In this document: positions 1-10,400 of the stretch, in pieces | Layout of the letters: every line of letters starts with the position of its first letter | Position numbering within the stretch: the first letter of the stretch is position 1 | Assembly (NCBI GenBank): GCA_019095985.1 | Contig: CM032660.1 | Span: 45,920,362-45,984,361 of the forward strand | DNA length: 64,000 nt | From: Streblospio benedicti | Taxonomy: Eukaryota; Annelida; Polychaeta; Spionida; Spionidae | Reading direction: 5' to 3' | Notes under the pieces: generated by a model | What the model was told of the DNA's origin: nothing | The model's database searches: none | Seen by the model: only the letters and a program-made list of their open reading frames with translations | Translations under genes and position numbers: made by a program

Positions 1-1004
1 TTTAAAAAGGAAATGATGCTATATTACCAAAAAAAGTTTATTGCAACAGGTGTAATTTTCTTTTTGATTCAGTCACAATGTGTTCAATATCACCGTGCAT
101 ATTGTGACAGTCAGTGTTACACAACATTCTTATATTAATACTGAGAGCGCGGGATTGGGCATGTCACTCATGATTGTTTTTTTATTCTGAGGCAAATCCG
201 TGCCTTTAGGCCTCTATGCCCCGATTCCCCTGTTGTTTGCCAGCCAAAAGCTTATTTTGAACTTCTACGGTATTTTTAAAAGGTGCCTATGCCGTTATAA
301 AGTGCGTATATCGTTTCATTTTTGAGGAGATAGCTTTTTGAAGTTTGGTGTTTTTTGCGGATTAAATGTGGTGTCGATCTGCGCCATTGTCGGAAGAGCC
401 CTAGGCAATCAACAAGACATCATACCCCCTCTCGGCAGTAATCGGTTTCATTGTTGCTGCGTGCATTATATTTCTCTGTTGCTGCGTGCCCTTCCAATGC
501 TTTAGCCGATTGCATTGTGTATTCACATGCCTGTGTACAGAAATCATTAATTTGTGTTTTATTTAATATTATTATTGTAAAATAGAGCACTATGTCTACT
601 GCACAGGCAATAAAATGATATGTAATCAAATTATCATCATAGGAATATTGGTTTACGATATATAACTTCACCCCAAAGTGCTGTGTGAGTTGTTCTACAA
701 GGTATTTCGTTAATATCTTCTATTATCGTCCACGGGTACATTGCACTTCATGGGTTGTGTTGATGATTCTCTTTGAGTGTGAATCTAGACAGCATTTTCA
801 CATTTTCGTTCCCATCATGCACAAAATAGTCTCCATAGGAGACAGGCCAGCTAGTATATATTATAACATAAAAAGCGCCCACAGGTGGGCAAACCAGTGT
901 TTAATACACTTTAATGTATGCTACTATTGTGTGTGGAAGTCATTATTTTTCAGAATGGACCGGTAAGAGGTCTTTATTATTCAGCAGACATCTGGGCACC
1001 TAAA
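1..1004. other. No gene recognised
   Basis: I see no convincing exon here. Around 840-905 lies a fragment of the repeat family that recurs at 2.86-3.59 kb and 33.99-35.64 kb (GGGCAAACCAGTGTTTAA). The segment 903-957 is an inverted copy of sequence near 2680-2705, so parts of this stretch belong to repeats. Confidence 0.5.
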
Positions 1005-1109
1005 ACCACGTGGTGTGTAAACAAACATACAAACACGTGTATTGCAGTATCTCACATGATACTGTTGATACTGTTACATGTTTGTATGTTTGTTCACACA
1101 CCACGTGGT
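1005..1109. repeat. Fold-back palindrome, about 105 bp
   Basis: The left arm begins ACCACGTGGTGTGTAAACAA and the right arm is its reverse complement, ending at ACCACGTGGT, with a short AT-rich centre. This looks like a small fold-back MITE. I saw no clear target-site duplication. Confidence 0.7.
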
Positions 1110-1419
1110 TTGCAGGTGGCAGCCAGCTAGGAAGTGGATTAGTCCTGAAAAAGATAAGACATATCAAATGTACAATTTTATTGAAACAAATAACATATCT
1201 ACAAATACAAACATATCTAAGAGTGAAAAATTAAGAGTCAAACTTTTAATGCTTAATCAAGTATATGATACATACATATGATACAGAAGTCGTATGCAAT
1301 ATATAGACCAACAATACTAATTAGTCTAATAATTCATGAAGGAAAAATGGTGATTAAGACTGAAGACTATATCCTAACTCACACTAACTTTTATATGTAC
1401 AAATTAAACCATTAAACAA

Positions 1420-2293
1420 CTATTTGCTAACATTAAATGAGTGATTTCCACCATAAATATTAATATTGATGATGGGATTTAACGAATTGGGAGACATGGA
1501 ACTAGCATTGTTATCTTCATTTACTTTTGCAATTTTACCCTGAAGAACATCAGAAACATTTTGTAATTGATCCTGACTGGGCCGCTTGTACTTGGAGACC
1601 GCATTTGATCTATGGCCTGTTTGGTTGCTGATAAGCTGTTCTGGCACACCAGACTGAAAGAGCCTTTAGCAGTGGTAACACGGAGGCGAATGGTTGGTGA
1701 AGTTTCCAACAATGTTGGCCTGCAGTAATGTATTTTTGGTGAGATTAACACACTTTCCCTTAATTGGAATGGGAAAGTCCAAAACACATCAAATATGAAG
1801 GGAGTGGGGTTATGTATAATTTGAATTTAGAAAATCATTAGATATATCAAAGAAATATAATTTATCATTTTAAACAAGTATCTAATAGGCAGTAGGAGTG
1901 ACCGCGATGGCAAGTTGGTGATGCGACAGTGGTGTGGCCTTTTCAAATCGTGGTTTGTCTGAAATTGACATGGGAATAAAAGTTTACTTTTAGGTCTATA
2001 CTCTTGAATCGTGTCAGACACCAAATGCCAGGGTGTTACTATTATGATATATACACTGTACACATACATTTTGATCCATTCACTCATTAATGACCATGTA
2101 TGATTTTAGTAATTACCTGACACATTATCCTTGTCTTGTGTAGAATTGGGGTATCTAGTACATCATCATATGCTTGGCTTAAAACATCATCATCAATTTC
2201 TTCACACGAACCAAAACCAGATAATCCATTGTAATTCTCAACCAAATCGAGATATTGGGAAAGTGCTTCATCAGTTTCATATCCATCTTCCAT
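1420..2293 (-). pseudogene. Crypton-like tyrosine recombinase remnant
   Basis: The 3' part (1420-1653) codes for a typical tyrosine-recombinase end: GVPEQLISNQTGHRS followed by VSKYKRPSQ, where the HR pair and the final Tyr match catalytic positions of Crypton-type recombinases. Just upstream, TNHS and LRVTTA match the preceding HxLR-type segment, but they lie in different reading frames, so at least two frame changes separate these motifs. The 5' part (2117-2293) is an acidic ORF starting MEDGYETDEALSQYLDLVEN and ending at a good splice donor (CAG before GTAATT). Such acidic starts are common in Crypton-like genes. The middle of the recombinase is not visible in the 400 bp between. A Crypton-derived gene or a decayed transposon are both possible; decay is more likely. 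Confidence 0.6.
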
Positions 2294-2718
2294 TTTTATT
2301 TTCAAAATCAAAGCAAAAGAAAGCTAATATTTGTCACGAACACGTACTACGTAGATGTGATGCTCAGCTTAGAATGACTGACTGCCAGACTGGTATCACA
2401 TAGACAAGAGACACATCAGTATCTAACACAGTATTGAACAACGTAAATATAGATCTATATGAACGTTTTTATCAATAATCATTAATAATATCAATAAAAT
2501 ATCAAAATCATCAATAATTCATTGTATTGTTTCACGACCGAGTAGAGACAAGATGTCTAAACGCACAACACAGCACTGGCATAGGCTATTCCATTTTAAT
2601 GAAATAGTGACACAGCATGCGTTTCATCATGTTTAAAAAATATTAAATCAAAGATAATATAATAATTTGTGAAAAATAATGACTTCCACACACAATAGTA
2701 GCATAAATTAAGTCTCTT

Positions 2719-2834
2719 AAAGTCCCGCAAGAGGTCATTTGGTGGAATAAGGACCTCTTCAAATGGACCCTCGCCCCTGCTCGGTCCATTCTTTAGAGGT
2801 CCTTATTTCACCAAATGACCTCTTGCGGGACTTT
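2719..2834. repeat. Fold-back MITE, about 116 bp
   Basis: The arm AAAGTCCCGCAAGAGGTCAT is repeated in reverse complement at the other end, with near-perfect pairing over about 50 bp and a loop around CTCGCCCCTGCTC. Confidence 0.8.
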
Positions 2835-2857
2835 AACTATTACGGAATGTCACTGTT

Positions 2858-3590
2858 CCAGTGTTTTATACACTGGCTTGTACCCAATTAATTGCGTCCG
2901 TCCGTCCGTCCGTCCATCCGTCCGTCCATCCGTCCGTCCGGTTCAGCACCCCTCTACAGGTCCATTTTTTGAGCTAGGATGCTCAAATTTGGCATGTGGG
3001 TTAGAAATGGTGACCACAAGAACCCTATTTCACATGGGCCCAAATGGTCCATATTTGGGCCCATTTGGGCCCATTATTAGGTCCATTTTACTAGTATTCA
3101 ATATGCTTTAGCCAGCATATGGAAAAATCAATATCATAAGGCAGCAAAATTAGTCTGGTGCTGTTAGCTTAACTGAATTGCTGTTAGCTGCTGAAATATG
3201 AATATTGATTTTTTGCCCTCACAATATATAGACAGTGGCATTCAGTGCTTTTTTCCAGGTATCACTGGTTTTGCCCTCAAATAGCTTTTCATCTATATAT
3301 TGGCTGATTACTGATAATGGCATCATCAGATCAATAGTGGGTGCATTTTTTGACCGATGTGTCTGGGCCCAGTTATAGAATATTGATTTTTAATTGTGCC
3401 TTCAAATAGTAATAAGAATGTGATTCATAATGGTCAGAGATCAATATTTGACCCAAATAATGACCGTTTGGGCCCATGTGAAATAGGGTTCTTGTGATCA
3501 CCATTTCCAACCGAAGGATTTGGCGTCGTAGCTCAATTAACCTGTAGGGTACAGAAGCCAGTGTATAAAACACTGGAACACTGGAACTAC
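2858..3590. repeat. Interspersed repeat family with CAGTGTTTAAAACACTGG ends (two pieces)
   Basis: A piece in reverse orientation (about 2858-3250) and a second piece ending near 3590 carry the hallmarks of the family seen again at 33.99-35.64 kb. These are a short palindrome (CCAGTGTNTNNNACACTGG), a GTCC/GTCCAT microsatellite at about 2899-2943, the block GGGCCCATTTGGGCCCATTA, and GTGGTCACCATTTCCAAC. It is non-coding and resembles a non-autonomous transposon carrying a microsatellite. Confidence 0.7.
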
Positions 3591-4393
3591 ACTTCGCAAT
3601 CGTTTGATTTCTACAACATTTACCTGATTAAAAGCTCAAAAATTTTCCTACCATGTCCTTTTCCTCAACATGTTTACCCTGCTCAAGCTGGCATGTACAC
3701 TCAACATCATGCTGAGTGTGAATGCTCAGTAAATACTCTTAGACAGCGACACAACTCTGGAACTTCAATGAGTCAATTTCGGGAGTATCTGAGCTCATAT
3801 CCATTAGTCTACATATTTTTTTTTGCTTTCCACAATGGAACATGGAATATATAGGGTAGGTGAGAATCAGAGGCTTTGACTGTTCATCCCCCCTCACGTG
3901 TTTGAAAAAAATTCCAGACAGTAAAAGAATTGATACTAAAAATAGCTCAGATTGCACCCAAGAGCACATAAATTTCTAAATTTTTCCGGAGGAGTATGTG
4001 CAAATCTGTAGCACAATATTTATTACAATCGTTCGCTGTTCTTACCCACCCTCCACCCCCACCTTCATCAACAACCTGGATCCGCCGTAATTATGGGGAT
4101 TACATAGCCTCAGATAAGTGTCCAAATGTTGGTGGGATACACAAATGGCACCCCTCTTTTTCAAAACCTTCTGAAGGCCCTGAAGTTTGTTGTTTTGGAG
4201 GGGCAGATATATGTATTTGTATTTGTGGGACGTGGGTATGGGGTGTAAGGGGATACAGAGGACCAACCCCCTACCACAGTTATAAATAAAATTCCATGAC
4301 AATTATACTAGCATTTAGAAGAATGAATTCTTAATCACAATCATGTGACTGTGTAAAAACAAAACTGAATTGCTACTTTTATTTTTATTTCAG
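3591..4393. other. Upstream or intronic sequence of DPH1, no exon recognised
   Basis: The first coding exon of DPH1 should lie at or before this stretch, because the first exon I can read begins in the middle of a codon at 4394. I could not identify an ATG-containing exon with a matching phase-1 donor here or further left. Confidence 0.4.
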
Positions 4394-4464
4394 CTAAACG
4401 TGTTGCTCATCAAATACCGGATGAAATTCTTAATGATGCACAAATTCAACTTGCTGTTTCTAAG
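4394..4464 (+). CDS. DPH1: DPH1 exon (N-terminal part)
   Basis: The exon codes [20 protein letters not shown], matching the conserved N-terminal segment of DPH1. It lies between TTTCAG and a GTGAAT donor. It starts with the last two bases of a codon, so an earlier exon must supply the start. Confidence 0.9.
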
Positions 4465-7400
4465 GTGAATCTTGCATATACCTGTTACCATGTAAGGGAT
4501 AAGCCAATTTGTGATCACTTTTGTCCATCGTCTGTCAGCTTTCGGCTTCATTTCATGATCAACAAATTTACAGTAGTGTAAAGAAAGTGCTTCAGAGACA
4601 CAATGCATCCTGCATGACATCCTGTATCACAGCATGCCAACAAACAAAGTCGGTAGGGTGCATGTCGATTAAGGCTGGCACGAAGCTAAATATAGCGACA
4701 GGTGTCAGACAGTGTAGTTGCGCAACGCAGCATATAGGCGAAGTTGAAGTGTGTGTTCTTCGTCAGGGAAGATTAGCTCAGTCGGTAGAGCAACCGCCTA
4801 TGACATATGACCGGTCTGAATCATAGTCGGGAGACCGTGAGTTCAAATCCACGATCTTCCAAATTACCTTTACAGGCAACACTGACTTTCGTTTCAATTG
4901 GTGGAAGACAAGGACCCGGGTGCTTCGGTAGAAGCCACCGGGTAGTCGCCCTGTGAAATTGTCCATTGGTCCCGTGGGCTGGCCCTGTGTGCAAGACACT
5001 GGGGGAGGGGGCTACCGCCCGGGAATTTCGAACTCAGATAGTTGGGTATGTGTGATCTGGATGGTGGGAAAGTTAGATCTGCGAATTCTTACAGGTCCCT
5101 CGGTCACCGAAAGCTGACTATGGGAACGTACTAAAACAGGGAGAATTCCTGATCTGATAACCCTGTGTCCCTGAAGTACTGACGTAGTATAGAAACTCCC
5201 TAACTCACTCTCCAAAGCAGCCAGTAGAACGAGGTGATGGCGGCTCTGGGTAGTGCCCGGATCCCTAGTGGGATAGGTTGAATACGGTACCCTATCGGGG
5301 CTGTTGTGAAAGTGAGATCGTCACATAAGTGAGCTGGTTGTAGAGGAGAAGGGAGTTGGGGGAGTCTGTAAAGAAAGTGCTTCAGAGACACAATGCATCC
5401 TGCATGACATCCTGTATCACAGCATGCCAACAAACGAAGTCGGTAGGGTGCATGTCGATTAAGGCTGGCACGAAGCTAAATATAGCGACAGGTGTCAGAC
5501 AGTGTAGTTGCGCAATGCAGCATATAGGCGAAGTTGAAGTGTGTGTCCTTCGTCAGGGAAGATTAGCTCAGTCGGTAGAGCAACCGCCTATGACATATGA
5601 CCGGTCTGAATCATAGTCGGGAGACCGTGAGTTCGAATCCACGATCTTCCAAATTACCTTTACAGGCAACACTGACTTTCGTTTCAGTAGAACCTCATCA
5701 GTAGGACCATCCAGGGGAATTATATCAAGTGGTCTCAATAGAGAGATCGTCTCTATCGAGGTTCATTGTAGATATCTATAAGTTTGGAGCTGAGAAAAAT
5801 GGTCTTATTATAGAGGTGGTCCTTGTCTGAGCTTCGACTCTACATGGAAGTTGTTCTTAGCTTGAATTGAATTTGATAATTTTAATTTTCTTACATGTAT
5901 TTGGATAATTTGGTAAAAATCAGCAGAAATAGATATGAATCCATTTGCAAGATGCATGGAGCAACAAGACTGGATCATTTTAATGTTAGTTATTTACTTT
6001 TCATTCTTAATCATCATGGACATACTTTTTTTAGCTTCCATCAAACTATAACTTTGAGATCTACAAAACCATATGGAAAATAAGACATGGAGGATGTAAG
6101 AGAGGTAAAATTTTGTTAAAACCTTTTAAACCTTTGGTTCATTATACATATAAGATACACTATTTTTTTTTCACATCCTAAGAACACTGAAGTATCAACA
6201 GAAAATTGCTGGAGGTTTTTAAATGATGAAGATAGGAATAAATTCATGTCTATGTATTAGATAAAGATGTTTGCAAAATTTAGATGACTAAGACTTACGC
6301 ACACATCAATAGTAAACTTCAAAAACTGTTGTAAACATATGTGTATATAGAAATGTGGATTTTTAAACTTATTTTTCAGTTGGGCTTCAATTTCCTGAAG
6401 GACTTCTCATATATGCGTGTACGATTGCAGATATCATTGAAAAGTATGTAATATTTTTCCAAGTATTTGATTAACTGATGTTTGAGTGACGTAGGTTGTA
6501 TAATTTCTGAGTCAAAATTAGATGTAATAAAATAAAAACCTAAATATTTACTGCAATACATGAACTGTTTATATGCATACTCATAGTAAATGGATTAATT
6601 GTTAGTGGATGTTGATACGATTAGGAAAGTGGCACGATGATTCATTTTGAAATGTTACTAGATTTACAGAAGCAGACACGCTTATCATGGGGGACGTGAC
6701 GTATGGCGCGTGTTGTGTTGACGACTTCACGGCGCGAGCGTTAGGAGCAGACCTCATGGTGCATTATGGACACAGCTGTCTGGGTACGCGGCAATGTCGA
6801 TAGAGAACCTCTTTTCTGGAAACATTGTGATACTCTTACTTAATTGAATTTGGTATTCGTTCTTGTCTGCTACATTGATGATGTAAGGTTAATCAGTATT
6901 AATGTAATGATTATGTTCCATGGGCCTTATCATTTCTAGTTAGCTGTTTTTCTATATTTCACTGAAGTCCACTATGGAAATAAGACTCTTCATTGTTTTC
7001 ATTAGGGAGCAACCATCAGGGGGGTGGGGCGGTCATTAGGTGGGGGAGGGCGATCAATTTCCTTTAGTCACAGATGGGAGGGCGCTCAATTTCTCGAACT
7101 GAAAAGGTAATATTTTATGCACTTTTGTTGGGAATCGATGTATTCCTGCAATATGCATTGTATTGTAATGTCAACACAAGTCAAATAGATTGCTAAATAT
7201 GTATTCATTGACCGTTGACAGTGAATGATTCATTGCAATACACTTTAAACAGTTTTCAGGGAATCTGTCCAATATTAAACTTTATAATACGAAAGTATGT
7301 CAATGTTTATATTTATCTGGGTGTTGTTGTGGTGGTGGTGGTGGTGGTAGGGGGGGATGGCGGGCGGCACTCCATTTGTTAAAGTTTACATTGGTAGGGC

Positions 7401-10400
7401 ATTCAATTTCAGCATAGAGAGTTAGGGAGGATGTTCAACTTTCTTATCTCATCATTACCAAATGACCGCCCCGCCCTGTAGAATTAATGATTGTCACTCC
7501 CTTATAGATATATATATATAATCCAAGGAGTACGGATGTTGCCGTATTCATACGAATTTGAGGGTCTGAATACAGGAGTTCGGATCTGTACCGTTTACAG
7601 TACAGATTTCAGTGGTTATGAGGACAATTTAGTTAATTAGATACTACAGCAAACTTACGTTATCGCTCATGCAGATTTGTGAACGGCACTCCTGTTACTA
7701 AATAAAACGTTATCACACCTGACAGCAAGCAATGCATATGTGTTTTCTGTGACGTCGCATGTGCAATTGTGCACATAGATCAACAAACCCTACCATGTCG
7801 CACCTTTATTATTGGAAAGACGTATATGTATGTTAGGCCGTGTCATGGTGGCTGATTGACAGAAATAAAATAGATTTATACAGAATAAAGGTTAAAATCA
7901 CCTGTTATCGGTGTTTAAATGGCCAAATATTAACACTGTTTAGGAGGTAATGGTGTGCATGTGGGATACTGCCCTATATAAGGTTAAATCAACACTGTCA
8001 AAAATTTACTTACAACATATTAGATCTAGTACTTGGTTAATATACTCGGCAAGATTGGGATGTTTCCCAGGCAACACTAAATAAAACACTAAATAAAATA
8101 AACCAAGCACTATACTGAAGTGGGGATCCCGCCTGGTATGGGTGGGGTGGGTGAGTTTTTAAAATTTTAATATCAGTTCTAAATTACTAACTTATACCCA
8201 TGTGGAAGATATATCAGTAACACCAAATAGTCACAATTCCTATTTCTTAAAGATATTGCTCAGTCAAAATCATATTTGTTCTGTAAAACCCAGTATCAAT
8301 AGACGATGCCTTATCCATTGCAAATGTGATGAAAATAATATTTATATTCTTCACATTTAATACTTATTTCACCTTTAAAAAACCATGCCGTCTCCTCAAC
8401 TAAAACACAGGGTCACGTGATGTTGCATAATCGAATGATTTTCGTCAGACGTGCCGTGGATTTCCAACGGCAGACGTCCCATTTTACATGGCAGAGATAG
8501 GCGACTTCTTACGTGCACCGTCTAAGTTACGTGTGACGAAAATCATTCGGTTGACATTTCTGGCATTCACGTGTTTTGTTGAGTATATGCCAGCCTCTTA
8601 TTGCGTTTTATTTAGATTGCTCTACATACTTTAATGCGCTGTTTGAATGAAAGAGACTTTCAGAAGGCACTGAACACATCATAATGCTTCTGTACAAGCA
8701 TACTTGTTCGGCGACTGAGCATAACCTTTAAGTAAGCACTCAACTGCAACCCACCCCACTGCTCATCAACAATTATTGCCTAGCACAGGTCTACACCCTT
8801 CGCACTGTCCTGTCACCCCACGCCTCATCCTGACAGCATCCACATCTGTTCTAATAACCTCCCCCTCCCTCGTCTATGCCATCACTGACCAGGCTATACT
8901 TACTAACTTTATTTCGAACAAAACTACGTACAACCCAGGTTTTTGGGAGTTTTATTCCCGTGGTTCTGCACTGCTACCGGGCCCACTTCGAGCTCTGTGC
9001 TAAACCCCAATGGGACTTGAATGAAGTTGAATTACACTTAATACATTAGAATTAATCCAGCTAATGTTTTCTAGCTTAGTTAGTACTTTATTTTCTGCTA
9101 TGATAAGCCAAATAAGGGCAAATAATGAATTTTGCACTCGGAATACTAATTTGGACCCCTAAAATACTGATTTGGGACATCGGGAGTACAGAAATCCACG
9201 AGAAGGGTTGGCAGCCCTGTATATATATCTATTCCATTTTAATTCTATTTATATTTTTTACCTATCTGTAATTTTTTATTTACTTATTTGTAGTATTAAT
9301 ATGCCCGTGATAAACATAATAAATCAAATCAAATAAAAGAAAGGTGAATGGAAGTCTGAAATTAAAATCAATTTTTTCTAACCTAATTCTGTTAGTAGTG
9401 TGGACTTGTAAGTTTGTCTGAAATGCTAGGCGATTGGGTGCCATATGAGTGTAGGTTCGAATCCAACCTGAGACTGTGATATAGTCTTAACCTGACTTTC
9501 AGTCATTGGTCTAATCACCTGATTATGTATGAGAATCTTTTTATTTTGCAATCTTAAAGACCTATAATCTCCATTTCAAATGCGTTTTCCTTTACTGCCC
9601 TTTTACACACTACATTGATATTATATGGCTATTTATTACAAAACCTTAGAGGCCATTGTACCCATGATCATAACATCCAAACGCCGAGCAAATGAAATTT
9701 CTGACAATTTTTATACATTACTCATATATAGTGGATGTATTAATAATTACATAAACTACTGTACTGGACATTCTGTATTATTATTTCCCGCAGGTGAAAC
9801 CTGGGGGAAATGTAGGAATTGACCACTCAATTGTCGTGTCAATCGCAAAATTGAGCATGCTGACGTCTGATTTAGCCTCACTTCGTTCGGGTAAATCAGA
9901 CGTCAGCATGCTCAATTTTGCGATTGACACGACAATTGAGTGGTCAATCACCATTCTATCATGTCTAAAATCCATTTTCATGATTTTATTTTAAAATAAA
10001 TCATATTATAACATTCAACATTCAAGTCAATTTTGTTTGTTTTGAGCACGCGGAGACGTCAATTCCTACAGTTTTGAGCGCGCGGAAGCTATGATTGTTG
10101 TGATCAATTTATAATTATAAAGATATATATATATTTTTTTAATTGAAAAAAAATGTATCATGGGAATCATTTTAGATTGGTTGACATTTATTAGACGTGT
10201 TATGCTCACGCTGTCTGTTCATGGCAAGTCATTCACACCCCTGTGGGAAATTCATACGTTCCTTGAACGTTTGCTGATCTAGTTTGAATAGATTTCATCC
10301 GCGGATTTCATTTTCCTTTTTTATTTTATTGTAGTTCCAATAGACACAACTCAGGGTATACAGATGCTCTATGTGTTTGTCGACATACAGATCGATACTC

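Larger units (their letters stand above)
4577..5686 (+). mobile_element. TRIM (miniature LTR-type retroelement) with tRNA-like sequence in its terminal repeats
   Basis: Two direct repeats of 320 bp (4577-4896 and 5367-5686) begin TG and end CA and differ at only a handful of sites, which implies a fairly recent insertion. A 4-bp target duplication GTAG flanks the element (4573-4576 and 5687-5690). The internal part is only 470 bp and has no coding region. A primer-binding site (TGGTGGAAGA, 4899-4908) lies two bases after the left repeat, and a purine-rich tract lies just before the right repeat. It is structurally whole as a non-coding, non-autonomous element and would need proteins from another element to move. 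Confidence 0.85.
4571..5847. mobile_element. pogo-type MITE interrupted by a TRIM
   Basis: The MITE starts after TA at 4569-4570 as CAGTAG, is split by the TRIM at 4577-5686, and resumes as GTAGAACCTCATCAG. Its degenerate right end is near 5847 (CTCTACATG). The rejoined length, about 167 bp, fits the other copies of this family in the window (171 bp at 11458 and 13813). The nesting proves the insertion order: MITE first, TRIM later. Confidence 0.75.

Noticed and set aside
4767-4860. Ordinary functional tRNA gene
   Set aside because: The middle region is too long and the T stem is irregular. The two copies lie in terminal repeats of a TRIM, so it is called tRNA-like.
8776-9003. Plus-strand open frame and possible LINE 3' end near 8770-9340
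   Set aside because: The A-rich tail AAATCAAATCAAATAAAAG is suggestive, but I could not recognise any reverse-transcriptase motif.
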